A stretch of 64,000 bases of DNA from positions 2,931,317 to 2,995,316 of the forward strand of contig OU696584.1 in NCBI GenBank assembly GCA_916048095.2. The letters run 5' to 3'. Shown in pieces: positions 23,681 through 33,424 of the stretch; position 1 is the stretch's first letter, and every line of letters begins with the position of its first letter. The stretch is from Sacculina carcini. Its lineage: Eukaryota; Arthropoda; Thecostraca; Sacculinidae. Under the pieces are notes generated by a model that did not search any database, was not told the origin of the DNA, and saw only the letters and a list, made by a program, of their open reading frames with translations. Made by a program: the position numbers and the translations under genes.

Positions 23681-24486
23681 ATAATTTATCGCCGAGGGAT
23701 GCAAGGTCAGCGGTCTCACCGAGCAGTTCGTTGTTCACTTACGGCTGGCGGCACCCCCGTGTGGAACCTGATATCGTTGAGAGCCCAAGCTCTCCGAAAT
23801 TACGAATTGGTGAATGTGTTCTAGTGAAACCGCCTAATTGCCGTTGTACGTCACGTTGGTCACCGGGTCGGCTGACAAGCATCACGTCTCGCAACAATGT
23901 CGAGGTCGACGGAGTGCCTCGTCATATCCTCGACATCCGTCGTATCGATAGTGAGGATGAAGATGAGAGCCTGAATTACAGCAACAGTGCACGCACTACT
24001 TGCGAGCCACAGGACCGGCGAGAGATGGAGAATAGCAGCGACGGTGACCAAGATGCTGATATCATCGATCCAGGTCCGAGGAGGACAGGTCGTGTACGGC
24101 GACCACCGGTGTGGTTGGAGGACTATATTCAATGATAGTGATATGTACACCAGGAGGGCGTGTGGTGAATTGGTGGTTGATTTTCGGTAGTTGCTATTTT
24201 CTGCATGTGCATGTTGGTGTATCAGTGTGAGTGTACAAATAAGCAGAGGTGTGAGCGCTGAGCCAAGTGTTTCACAGAAGAGAGAGGAGTGCGCTAAACA
24301 GTCCGCAATGCGTGTTTGCGTGAACGTGGGTGTGTGTGCGTGTGTGTGACGTTTCGGCTGTGTTGGCGGATTGGGAGGAGTGTGGTTCGTGTGCCTGGTG
24401 AGATTGCGTGGTCCTGTGTGTTAAAGTGTGATTCGAGGAATTGTAGTTGCGAGAGTGTTGTATGTTGAAGTGTTTTTTTGTGTGTT

Positions 24487-24720
24487 TTAAATACATCTAC
24501 AGACCTTACGAACATAATTATACAAGGTTTCTCCTTTGAGAGTAATCACTGGCAGAATACGAACAACATCCTTATATGCACTCAGTACGCTGCTTATCAT
24601 GAACACACATGCAGTAGTTGCAACACCGCTCGCATCAAAAGAGCACCCAACAATGTCAACACCTAACAAACTCGCACAACATTGAGATACAGACAATCCC
24701 TAAAAATAAATAAGTTCTTT
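24487..24720 (-). pseudogene. P1 transposase central exon
   Basis: Reads SQCCASLLGVDIVGCSFDAS, then GVATTACVFMISSVLSAYKD and VVRILPV. This is collinear with the P2 transposase at 44,750-44,880 (GAATSACVFMISSVLSKFKD and VVHLLPV). It covers the region just after the first catalytic Asp of the RNase H-like transposase fold. The exon runs to VRK, where a GT splice donor is possible. The rest of the catalytic region is not present. Confidence 0.65.
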
Positions 24721-24739
24721 ATCGAAATAAGCCCTTCTA

Positions 24740-25360
24740 ATTTAGTAACGGGGCTTAGTAACTTTTCCCAGACATAAAAAGTGTATAAATTAGAATAAGA
24801 AGGAGCATTGGATGATATATAAGCTCTGAAGATGAAAACATGCGATTTGTTTGGCTGTCAAAATTTTACATTTGCTTGCTTACACATGTATATTGCTTAC
24901 TAAGCTTACATTTGCTTGCTATTTATTGCCAATTTGTTTGCTATTGGTACTATAATCTATTCTGTGGTACTGGCTAATGTATATGATTTTGGATACGCTG
25001 GATTACTTCTCATCATATTAAGAGATTCACATGAGCCAGAGTACATGTTTGGAGCGTGGGATAGTGCAACGTCTGAGCTCTTTATAATCGATACTGCATA
25101 GTAACACTTGTCAATACGCACGAGACAGGGAGTATCATGTGATGTTTGCAGCGTGAGACAGTGTCATTTTCCCACGGTTGAGCTCAAGAGACGAGTCAGT
25201 GTCCACTTATAATAATACAGTCAGCAAAATATTCTTACATGTAGACGTGGACACTCACATACATGTACTATGCTCACGCACACACATAATTTAGTCTTTG
25301 CGAAGGAGCACATGTATATTTTAGGTGATTTTTTCCCATTTTTATGATGCCTTTTAATAG
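24740..25360. repeat. diverged copy of the hAT-like element
   Basis: The stretch TTTGGAGCGTGG, GAGCTCT, CAGCGTGAGACAGTG, CATTTTCCCAC (25,048-25,180) matches 27,377-27,507 in the hAT-like element of P2, in the same order. The next part (ACGTGGACACTCACATACATG, 25,243 on) matches 32,700-32,740. It ends with AGCCCTAGTTAT near 25,352, like the right end of that element. The left end is unclear. Confidence 0.55.
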
Positions 25361-25526
25361 CCCTAGTTATTACTGAAATTATTTATGGGGATGTGAACAC
25401 CAACATTCAATAAACTGCAGGACGCACACAGAAACAGATACACGTGTACTGAGAGAGACGCGCGTGGGGTATCACTGTCTCACAAGACAGCACCACTCAC
25501 CCACACAACACTCGATATCGGTTGAC

Positions 25527-25744
25527 GCTAAATGTGTAAGGATTCAATAACATTAGATTGAGAAAAATTCATTTCACGAATTTCTTCCAGTCCCTCGCCT
25601 CCTGCAAAGGCAGCATATTTCATTAGAACGCTAAAACTAGCCTCACCTAAAGTCTATGAAAAATTTATAAACGTTTTTGTGCGTTATTTAAGCGTTTTGT
25701 AAAAATTAGCGTTTTCAATGTTATTGAATCCTTACACATTTAGC
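25527..25744. mobile_element. 218-bp MITE with 28-bp perfect inverted repeats
   Basis: GCTAAATGTGTAAGGATTCA plus ATAACATT at 25,527-25,554 is exactly reverse-complemented at 25,717-25,744. The interior is A/T-rich and non-coding. A target duplication is not obvious; the flanks share only loosely related GATATC phrases. The superfamily cannot be assigned from the ends alone. It sits inside P1. Confidence 0.75.
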
Positions 25745-25759
25745 CTAGACCTTCGATAT

Positions 25760-26388
25760 CCGCCACGTGATATCTACAATCCTCGTCAGCACCTTGCGAA
25801 CACTAGGGAGAATTACAAGCCAGCAAATACAATACAAGACGCTTAAGCCCACACACACTGAAACGAATCTCACTACAGTGATATAACCGTACCGCAAGTG
25901 AATTAAGTGAAACATATAATATAAGCATTACAAAAACGTCATCCGAATGTTATCCAGCTAGACGAAAATCGATACCCAAACACTGTGCAAATATCAGTTG
26001 ACGTAAATAGCATTATAGTGATACATTATTTAAAATTAACATTCAACTAAAACAAAACTACTTACATACGAAGAGATGTACATATTTTACTGAATATATC
26101 CACTTAACCGAAAACTCTGACCGCAGCAAAATGTCCAGGATGATGATATGCAGAATCATCCGAGTAATGAACACAAAATGGATGCGCAAATCACACTTGA
26201 CACGAAATCTGACAAATTCGCACTTTACTCTAAACCACACTGAAGTAAAACTCACTAAACACGTCAATTATCGCCAAGAATAGCACGCGATAAAACACTA
26301 AACACACGAGGACACTAACCACGTGCGCTCGCTAGCGTGCAACTGCCATGCTGACAGTTGAAAAACTCCTCCGATCACTGTGACGTGA
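25760..26388 (-). other. P1 5' region, probably non-coding first exon and intron start
   Basis: No ORF of note. On the minus strand the stretch next to the inverted end resembles a 5' UTR rich in TCAG/GTG phrases, and a GTAAGTAG splice-donor-like site lies at about 26,064-26,057. P2 has a comparable leader and donor on the other side of the shared junction. This is inference from layout only. Confidence 0.3.
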
Positions 26389-26420
26389 CGATGACGTCAT
26401 ACTTTTGTGGAAAGGCTGTA

Positions 26421-26450
26421 GCAACGCCACCTAGATACAAGGCCTTTCCA
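26421..26450 (+). repeat. P2 left terminal inverted repeat
   Basis: ACGCCACCTAGATACAAGGC is followed by CTTTCC; the right end at 52,921-52,950 is its inverse (GAAACGG, then CCTTGTATCTAGGTGGCGT). It abuts the right end of P1 directly, and together they form an imperfect palindrome (GGAAAGGC...GCCTTTCC, 26,410-26,450). Confidence 0.65.
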
Positions 26451-26579
26451 TCCCCTCTCCATGGGGGTTGTTACGTCAGCCCAACCGTCCTACCGCTACC
26501 TGGGTATCACAGCTTGTTATGATGACTTGCTATGACTCAGTAACAATCCGTTGAAACGCTGACGCTGCATCGCTGATCA

Positions 26580-26800
26580 CGTGATCAGTTCGTTGTCAGT
26601 GTCGAGTGTCGTTGTCAGTTTGTGGTCAGTTAGTGTAGCGTTGCGCGTGTTTGTGGTGTTGTGTGTATTTGTGGCGTAACGCTTTTTGTGGTTTTACGTG
26701 TTTTCGCGGTGTTAAGTGGGTTTGTGCTGTTGCGTGCATTATATTTTCAGTGCGGCGTAGTTGGTTCGACTTTTTTCTTCTAGTATTGTCGGAGTGAGAG
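26580..26800 (+). other. P2 leader exon with splice donor
   Basis: A non-coding stretch ends GTCGGAGTGAGAG, followed by the strong donor GTAAGT at 26,801. The matching acceptor (GTGTCCAG) is at 33,393, six bases before the THAP ATG. The exon start is not defined. The intron was originally short and now carries the hAT-like element and its LTR insertion. Confidence 0.5.
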
Positions 26801-27551
26801 GTAAGTCGACAAATTCATTTGCTCTACATTTAATATCGTAATAATGACATTATCCATATCATAAAGATATTCCTACCCAAGTGCTTGCGAAAATTCATGT
26901 TGCGTTATGTTTAGGGCTGTCAAAAGTTAATAAAGTTACTTTTTCACCTAAAGGTCACTTTTTCATAAGCTACCTAAGACTGCATGAAAAATTTGTGTGC
27001 GGTAATTATTAAAAAAGTTATTAGGTTACCAAAAGTTACTTTTTCATCGTTAGGTTACTTTTTTGCTTTTAAGGTTACTTTTTTATCGTCAGGTTACCTT
27101 TTGGTATTTTTCTTGTTATTAGGTAGGTTTACCACGAAGTTTGGTGACTTTTTGCAGATAAGAGGTACAAAAACGGTATACATGAGGATAAAATAGGAAA
27201 AGAGATGGAATATTAGGTCTGAAGATCAATAAATATCAAAATTTCTGCTGTTAGGGTTTAGCAATTGGTATTCATCTTAATATCTGTGCTACTCGATATT
27301 TATACGTTTTTGGGTACGCAGGATAGTGTAATTCCATTTTAGGAAATGTCCACGGACTGGAGGGTGTCGTGAGATGTTTGGAGCGTGGTATAGTACGATG
27401 TGTGAGCTCTCTATACCAGATACTGCACCGTAGCACTTGACAGTACGTATTTAATTGAACAGAAATTAGCACGTGATTTTCAGGGCGTGAGATAGCGCCA
27501 TTTTCCCACATTTGACATTTATAAGACTGTGAGCACAGGGTGCTATATATG

Positions 27552-27874
27552 TGTGATCAAGCAAAGAAACGACGGGGCAAAACCCTCTCACCTTCGCGCA
27601 GGTAACCCGCGCACACGACGAGAATTCGTCCACTCGAGCAGAAATATTCTCGAACACACGGCAACGATGCTTATAACGCACAGGCCACCAACCGAATGAC
27701 GCTCGACCGCTCGCAAAGCCAGCTTCACACACGCCAGCTGATACACGCCTCCGGCACTAGGCTCAAGTCGCGGCCAATCAGCGCGCAGTAACGTGCAACG
27801 TCATACCTCGCACCACTCGGCTCAAGTGAACCGCTATGACGTCACACCGCACGCCACTCGACAACAACGCCACA
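27552..27874 (-). repeat. LTR (3' on the minus strand) of the young element
   Basis: Nearly identical to 32,368-32,691. Begins TGTGATCAAGC and ends CAACGCCACA in plus orientation; flanked outside by ATATG. Confidence 0.9.
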
Positions 27875-30800
27875 TCTCCCCCAGCTTTTCACCTGAAAGC
27901 TCACAACAAACACGCTTGCAAACACGCACGGTTTAACTTCATCATCGGATAGACACACGTACTCGTTTAACCATGCCGGCGGTCGACGTCTCCTCGTTGA
28001 CCGCCTCGGCTGCTCGACTGCAGCCTCATCCTCGACTCTCTCAGCTGCGACGCCCTCTCCGACATTCTCTCGAGCAGTATGTACACTCACGTCCTCTGAG
28101 GGCTCACCAGGTTCCTGCTCCACAGACACACGGTCCGCATCCACGCCCTCGCCAATAGCCAGTCGCTCAGGTGGCAAGCTGTCAGGTGTTCTGTCACCGC
28201 CGGGACTATCGGCCGCCTCGTCCCGTCCGCCATCACCGCTCAGGTCCAAGCTACACCGGGTGGCTCCACCGGGTGGCTCCACATCTCCGCGATTGCCGGT
28301 CGCATCCATATCCCAACCGCCGCTGGTCGGTTCCACGTCGCCATGAGTGCCGGTCTCGTCTATGGCTCCACTATGGCCGGCACAGCGACGCTTGCGCAGG
28401 TCGCGCACATGGCGCGGCATGCCATCTACGCACACAACGTGCTGTGAGACGACCCTGGTCACCTTCCCGAGGGTCCACGGCGTTGTACATGACGGGATCG
28501 GCGGTTTCACCCAAACCTCGTCACCAACGGCAAACGCTGCTGTCTGGTCATCAGCGTCCCTGCGGCCGGTCTCAAATGGAAGACGCCACTCGTATCTGAA
28601 AATACACCTTGAGGGAATAGTGCTCACCTGAGTCTCTTTGCGCGGCGTAACGTTGTACCAGAACGTCGCCTCCTCCGGGGAAATATGACCCCTCGCTGCG
28701 ATCCTTTTGATCGTAAGGTAATTTCGCTCCACGATCCCGTTACCGCCCGGGACGTATGCGGCTCGGAATCGCAAAGAAATGCACCACTCGTCGGCGAACT
28801 GCTCCATCGCCGCCGACCGGAACGCCGTAGAGTTGTCCAGTAACAGCTCCTCAAACGGCCCACGCTCAATCACAATCTGCCGCAGCTGAGCTATAATGCA
28901 CAACGCCGTCTCATTCGGCAATCTGCGCCATACGGCAAGACGTGATGAACCACAATCCACCATCGACAAGTAAACGCCGGCATCGTAATGAGTGACGTCC
29001 GCTGCCACTCGATACCAGTCCCTGTCCACGGTCAGACTACCCTGACCTACGAGGTTCTCCTCTCTCACCGCTGGATCCATACGTTGACAAGCCTCGCATC
29101 CAGCTAACTCCGCCTTCAAATGGGCTCTCGTCAAATCACTCCGCAATTGTTGACCCAGGTACAGCGTCCTCTCGATACCTAAATGATGCGGCAGATGAGC
29201 CGCCCAAACGGTGTCCTTGATGCTCTTCTTCGTAGCAATAGCTGCTGATATTGCCACCTCCTCCTCACCAGCGTCACGATGAACAAGCCACTTCTTGGCC
29301 ACCCTGGTCATCTGATCAGCTTTATTCTCCACAGTCGTGACGAACCGGAGAGAAACTGTCAGGCCATGCTCGGCGATCGTCTCCTTAATCACCGCCAGTC
29401 GGCGCTTCACCAGCATCTCGGCAGAACCTTTAGTGCGGACACGGTTGCGCCCCTCGACAGTGCTGTCCGTCCAACTAAGCACTGTCCTCGAGTCTGTCGC
29501 GACGGTAAACGTCTTGAACCCCCACGAAATCGCCATATTGATGCCACGACCGACTGCCTCCAGTTCGGACACATTGATGTGTAGAACGTCGGTCTTCTTA
29601 CGGAGCCAAGTAGCATCCTCAACGATGCAGCCGTCCACCTCGACCACCACGCCAAGCGCCAACGTGCTCGCGTCAGTCCATACAGTGACGTCTCCAGCTG
29701 CTTTCACGTCCCATCGACCCCTTACCGGGTCCGCCTTCTGAACACGCTGCAACAGCTCAGACACAAGCACACACACAACATTCTCCACCGGGTTATCCCA
29801 CGACCCGCCACACCCCAACCGTTTCAAAAAACTGCAATGGGGGCGTAACCACCCGGCAACGGGGTAATGGCCGACTAAGCGACCACATACGGAGAACAAC
29901 CCACGCTTGGTCAGCCCTGTCAATTCGGGTGCAGCGTCACGAAGAGCTGTCCCTCTCGACATATTCAACCACCCATCGGGTCCCTTCCTCAGAGCAATTC
30001 TCAATAATCGACCCCCATCTAGGCCCTCCGGCTCCTTAGTCTCAAAGCCATACCTTTGCAGATGCTCCCGAAGCTGCTGCACGCTCACATCGGACGTCCT
30101 CACGATGATATCGTCGACATAATGATATGTCGCCTTTCGCACCTTCTCGTCCAATGACAGGACCTTTCGCAGAATCAGCGTCATTATTCTTGGTGCACAT
30201 GACAGGCCGAAGCCCAGCCGCGTCAACGCATAATGCACACCATTATACCTCACGACCTGATACTTCCACATATCTCGGCTCACGTGAATCTGCAGGTACG
30301 CCGACTTGAGATCAACTACCTTGATCTCCCCCTGCCATTGCCTCCACTCTCTGATCTTGTCAGCACACACTGACACACCGTCATCTCCTGTGTGACACTC
30401 GACAAAGCCGTTCAGCTCACGGTAATCCATAACAGGACGAACTTTGTCTTTCGTCGGCTGTACGACGGCCAACAGCGGGATGATCCCCTTTACTGGGCCG
30501 TGCCATGTGATCAACCAGCCTTTCTCGATCCAGCTCCGGATCTCGGCATTGTACCTCTCGCTCACTCCGGGAGCTCTCGTACATCTGTACTCCGCCACGC
30601 TGTTCTGTAGCTGGTCCGGCTCTTTTTCAGACCACCGCCAGCTCACCGTCCATCGGCCCTCAGCGAATGACGCTACGAAGTCCTTGTCGACAACTTCCAG
30701 CGGCTGCGGACTATCCGTGGAACCTGCCAACATAAACCTCACACACTTCGTCGATTTATTAGACACACTCTTACGCGCCGGTGCACGACAGCACCCCTCG

Positions 30801-31399
30801 GGGTAAGGTTTCCCCCACTCAACGGTGTATTTAGAGTCAACACCCCTCTTCAATGTCACGCCTCCCATATGGTCAATAACATCGTTGCCCAGGAGGCACT
30901 CCACCCCAAGGTTTTCTAATCCCTTGACTACGAGCCCGGAAACTCTAAAACAGTGTCCCTGCAGCCCTATTACTATGTCACAGGACTTCGTATCATGAGA
31001 AGTCCTACCATCCGCTGTAATCAACGGTCGTCCCCGACGGGGAAGTGAACCCGCCACCACCCGTGCACTAACAATTGTGCACTCACTTCCCGTGTCAACC
31101 AGACACCGGGAGCAACGACCGTTGAGAACAGCTTCAACGACCGGCATACGACGCGAAGTCAATACACCGGCCGTCCCTCGAATCGCCCGGCGGGCCCGAC
31201 GCACCAAATGTGCTCCGCTGATGAGTCCACGCGCAGAGCAGGGACTCACCGTCGCCCCTTTACAGGGGCCGCCGCTTAATTGCGGTCGACTTCCATGTCG
31301 GAGGACGCTGCGCCCCGTGCTGCGCCCTCCGCATGAAAATGCGAGCTCGTCCGAGCTCGCGAGCGGCGTGACGTCGACGTCGACGCCGGCTCCTCGCAA
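27842..31399 (-). CDS. pol of the young LTR element: protease, RT, RNase H, integrase
   Basis: 1,185 codons open. Protease core DTGSE near residue 102. RT about 270-480, with MDYRELNGFVE, LKSAYLQIHV, RLGFGLSCAPRIM and YVDDIIV. RNase H about 590-720, with TDAS, INVSELEAV and TDSRTVLSW. Integrase about 730-1,010, with an H-H/C-x2-C zinc segment (CEACQ), core residues D, D and E (VTHYDAG, LLLDNSTAF, GNGIVERNYLTIKRIAAR) and a GDEVWVKP C-terminal domain. The first 80 or so residues overlap gag in another frame and may not be translated as such. A charged tail ends RRSTRRRRPPAWLNEYV. No envelope gene is present. Confidence 0.85.
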   Translation of the reverse strand: MRGAGVDVDVTPLASSDELAFSCGGRSTGRSVLRHGSRPQLSGGPCKGATVSPCSARGLISGAHLVRRARRAIRGTAGVLTSRRMPVVEAVLNGRCSRCLVDTGSECTIVSARVVAGSLPRRGRPLITADGRTSHDTKSCDIVIGLQGHCFRVSGLVVKGLENLGVECLLGNDVIDHMGGVTLKRGVDSKYTVEWGKPYPEGCCRAPARKSVSNKSTKCVRFMLAGSTDSPQPLEVVDKDFVASFAEGRWTVSWRWSEKEPDQLQNSVAEYRCTRAPGVSERYNAEIRSWIEKGWLITWHGPVKGIIPLLAVVQPTKDKVRPVMDYRELNGFVECHTGDDGVSVCADKIREWRQWQGEIKVVDLKSAYLQIHVSRDMWKYQVVRYNGVHYALTRLGFGLSCAPRIMTLILRKVLSLDEKVRKATYHYVDDIIVRTSDVSVQQLREHLQRYGFETKEPEGLDGGRLLRIALRKGPDGWLNMSRGTALRDAAPELTGLTKRGLFSVCGRLVGHYPVAGWLRPHCSFLKRLGCGGSWDNPVENVVCVLVSELLQRVQKADPVRGRWDVKAAGDVTVWTDASTLALGVVVEVDGCIVEDATWLRKKTDVLHINVSELEAVGRGINMAISWGFKTFTVATDSRTVLSWTDSTVEGRNRVRTKGSAEMLVKRRLAVIKETIAEHGLTVSLRFVTTVENKADQMTRVAKKWLVHRDAGEEEVAISAAIATKKSIKDTVWAAHLPHHLGIERTLYLGQQLRSDLTRAHLKAELAGCEACQRMDPAVREENLVGQGSLTVDRDWYRVAADVTHYDAGVYLSMVDCGSSRLAVWRRLPNETALCIIAQLRQIVIERGPFEELLLDNSTAFRSAAMEQFADEWCISLRFRAAYVPGGNGIVERNYLTIKRIAARGHISPEEATFWYNVTPRKETQVSTIPSRCIFRYEWRLPFETGRRDADDQTAAFAVGDEVWVKPPIPSCTTPWTLGKVTRVVSQHVVCVDGMPRHVRDLRKRRCAGHSGAIDETGTHGDVEPTSGGWDMDATGNRGDVEPPGGATRCSLDLSGDGGRDEAADSPGGDRTPDSLPPERLAIGEGVDADRVSVEQEPGEPSEDVSVHTARENVGEGVAAERVEDEAAVEQPRRSTRRRRPPAWLNEYVCLSDDEVKPCVFASVFVVSFQVKSWGRCGVVVEWRAV

Positions 31400-32352
31400 T
31401 CACGAGCGAAATGCCCGTGCTTGCCACACCGGTAGCATTGCGCTCCCGGGCACTCGCGGACCAGATGGTCGCCGCCACATCGGTAGCAGCGGAGCGTCCG
31501 GCGCGCAGAAGAGCGTGCAGAAGAGCGCGCAGAAGAGCGCTCCGGACGGCCCGCCCACCGAGACACAGAGCCGTCTCGCTCGTCCGACGCTTGAGGAACA
31601 GGAGAGCGGTCCCTCGAGCTGCTCGCTACTTGAGCGTAGCTGACTCGCTGCCTAGATGCAGCCACCACCCCAGATGGGGGGTTTCTGGCTGCAGCAACCC
31701 TACGCGCACCAATTCTGTCGCGCACCGCCGACAGCACGCTGTCGAACTCGGAGGTATACGCCCCCTCTTTCGCCATAGCCCACTCATAGATTGAGTCGGG
31801 TAGGCCCTCATAAAACTTGACGCGGAACGCCAAGCTCTCGGGTGTTAACCCTACACGGCGACCTAGACGCTCTAGGTCGTCCACAAAGGCGTCCACTGAC
31901 TCGCCAGATCGAAGCTGACGAGTCGAGAAACGCCTCCACGCCTCTTGGCGAGGCACGCCAAACTCGGCGACCAGCGTGGCTTTCACCACGGCCCACTGTG
32001 AGGCGTCGCCCACTAGCATGCGCCGGTAGAGCCGGCGCGCGCTCCCATCCAGCATATGGTCGACCATTTCGCAAGGATCGACCTGCTGGACACGGCATAG
32101 CCGCTCAAAGTCGGCCAGCCAATCAGTGACGTCAAGAGTGACGTCACCACCGAAACGCGGTAGAGCCCGTCCTGTCCTGTCATGGATCGGCCCTCGGGCC
32201 TGCATTAAGATGTTGGTCAACTGGCTAACATCTACCACGGGTCCTGCGGCCCGCTGCTCGGGTCTCTGACCCTCCTGACCGAAGTCATCGGATTCGCTAC
32301 CGGAACCCCCTTCGACAAACTCACGTTTGCCCCCGCCAACGGCCTCAGCCAT
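31276..32352 (-). CDS. gag of the young LTR element
   Basis: Start chosen at the ATG 16 bases inside the LTR (MAEAVGGGKREF); an upstream in-frame ATG lies in the LTR. The product is about 358 residues. A capsid-like region (about 80-230) contains WLADFERLCRVQQVD and FSTRQLRSGESVDAFVDDL. A basic Arg/Ser stretch follows, then two CCHC knuckles near 290-320 (CYRCGGDHLVREC and CYRCGKHGHFARDC). Family role: particle assembly and RNA packaging. The end overlaps the start of the pol frame by about 120 bases, the usual setting for frameshift expression of pol. Confidence 0.85.
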   Translation of the reverse strand: MAEAVGGGKREFVEGGSGSESDDFGQEGQRPEQRAAGPVVDVSQLTNILMQARGPIHDRTGRALPRFGGDVTLDVTDWLADFERLCRVQQVDPCEMVDHMLDGSARRLYRRMLVGDASQWAVVKATLVAEFGVPRQEAWRRFSTRQLRSGESVDAFVDDLERLGRRVGLTPESLAFRVKFYEGLPDSIYEWAMAKEGAYTSEFDSVLSAVRDRIGARRVAAARNPPSGVVAASRQRVSYAQVASSSRDRSPVPQASDERDGSVSRWAGRPERSSARSSARSSARRTLRCYRCGGDHLVRECPGAQCYRCGKHGHFARDCEEPASTSTSRRSRARTSSHFHAEGAARGAASSDMEVDRN

Positions 32353-32367
32353 ATAGCCGAAATAGCT

Positions 32368-32691
32368 TGTGATCAAGCAAAGAAACAACGGGGCAAAGCC
32401 CTCTCACCTTCGCGCAGGTAACCCGCGCACACGACGAGAATTCGTCCACTCGAGCAGAAATATTCTCGAACACACGGCAACGATGCTTATAACGCACAGG
32501 GCCACCAACCGAATGACGCTCGACCGCTCGCAAAGCCAGCTTCACACACGCCAGCTGATACACGCCTCCGGCACTAGGCTCAAGTCGCGGCCAATCAGCG
32601 CGCAGTAACGTGCGACGTCATACCTCGCACCACTCGGCTCAAGTGAACCGCTATGACGTCACACCGCACGCCACTCGACAACAACGCCACA
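32368..32691 (-). repeat. LTR (5' on the minus strand) of the young element
   Basis: Partner of 27,552-27,874. The promoter would lie here for minus-strand transcription. Only 16 bases separate its inner end from the gag ATG at 32,352, so the usual leader with a primer site is missing or unconventional. Confidence 0.9.
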
Positions 32692-33424
32692 ATATGGGAG
32701 GACGGGGACATTCACATATGCAGTGTTTACGCTCACACTAATATACAAGCTGTAGTACGTGCTATTTGATAAAAAGTTCCATTGAAACATTATTGCGACA
32801 ATTACAAAAAATATTTACATTTGCAATCAGTGTATTTCTCATTTTTATTAGCTTTCCACTTTAAATTATATTTTGATGGGTTTTTTGACAACAACAACGA
32901 CTTTATGCTCCTTTGCTTGATGTTAGCTAAATTATGTTAAGTCACTTATGGTGGTTTGTTGTAAAAATGGTACCAGGTCGGAGAGAGGATGGAAAAATAG
33001 TACCAGCTCGGAAAAAGGATAGAAAAGAAGGACTGGTGTATTTCTTCCTTCAGAACTGCAAACAGAAATTTACCTTTTTTGAATGAGGATATTTTTAGGT
33101 TACTTTGTATAGGTTATTTGGTTAGTTTTTATGTTCACAAACAAACAACAAACACACCGTGTATTTCATATAGCGCATTAATCAGCAAAGGCGTGATAAA
33201 CATGTGATAAAGAGATACAAAAGTGATAATAACATTAAAACTCAGGTTATTTTTAGGTTACTTTTTCATGTTACTTTTTCTCGAAAATAAAGTTACTTTT
33301 TTCCGATTTTTAGGTTACTTTTTTGACAGCCCTAGTTATGATTGTTTGGTCTATGAAGGTTCAAGTTAAGGCTTTTATTATTGTGGTGTCCAGGAAACAT
33401 GCCAGATAAGTGTTGTGTGCCTGG

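Larger units (their letters stand above)
19738..24485 (+). mobile_element. LTR element B (GNGIVER-type Gypsy lineage), interrupted
   Basis: Plus-strand remains: RT (19,760-20,300; LDYRELNQFVE, LGFGLNCAPRIM, YMDDIIV), RNase H (about 20,560-20,980; INLAELDAAIRG, TDSAIVCSW), integrase (21,090-21,570; DTTHYNNECYLTIVDSGPSR, then GNGIVEKNHRTIKRMA) and, after a 2.1-kb insertion, the integrase C-terminus (23,680-24,135; RRTGRVRRPPVWLEDYIQ). The stretch 24,137-24,485 is probably its 3' LTR, unpaired. The 5' part (LTR, gag, protease) is absent. It is an old, broken copy inside P1. Confidence 0.8.
18805..26420 (-). mobile_element. P1, P-like (THAP/P superfamily) DNA transposon, heavily interrupted
   Basis: Inverted ends: TACAGGCCGTTTCACG plus ATTATGACGTCATCG at 18,821-18,853, and CGATGACGTCATACTTTTGT plus GGAAAGGCTGTA at 26,389-26,420. 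Between them lie minus-strand pieces of a P-type transposase: a central exon (24,720-24,487) and C-terminal pieces (19,583-19,144). LTR element B is inserted between these. A hAT-like copy and a small MITE sit in the 5' part. Most of the coding region is gone, so P1 is dead. It lies head to head with P2, with which it shares family-level similarity. Confidence 0.65.
27552..32691 (-). mobile_element. young LTR retrotransposon (GNGIVER-type Gypsy lineage), looks whole
   Basis: 5.14 kb, with LTRs of 323 bp (27,552-27,874) and 324 bp (32,368-32,691) differing at about four positions (roughly 1%), and the target duplication ATATG on both sides (27,547-27,551 and 32,692-32,696). Ends are TGTGATCA and CGCCACA on the plus strand. 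Inside are a gag frame and a pol frame that overlap. Protein parts match elements B and C, so this is the youngest member of the lineage in the window. I see no obvious interruption in the two long frames. RT and integrase look Gypsy-like but divergent; placement in that superfamily is inference. Confidence 0.85.
26912..33334. mobile_element. hAT-like non-autonomous element, interrupted by an LTR element
   Basis: Inverted ends TAGGGCTGTCAAAA (26,912) and TTTTGACAGCCCTA (to 33,334). Subterminal AGTAACCT-type repeats also mirror each other (AGGTTACTTTTTT inside both ends). The 8-bp flanks GTTATGTT (26,904-26,911) and GTTATGAT (33,335-33,342) match at 7 of 8, the duplication length used by hAT. 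Taking out 27,552-32,696 leaves about 1.28 kb with no transposase, hence non-autonomous. It lies in P2 intron 1. Confidence 0.75.

Noticed and set aside
28347-31794. plus-strand ORFs opposite the young LTR element
   Set aside because: They lie antisense to well-supported gag and pol frames and are Pro/Arg/Ser-rich, as expected for shadows of GC-rich coding DNA.
27552-32691. BEL/Pao assignment of the young LTR element
   Set aside because: The 5-bp target duplication and divergent RT made this possible, but the part order, YVDD context and GNGIVER integrase motif fit a divergent Gypsy lineage better; left open.
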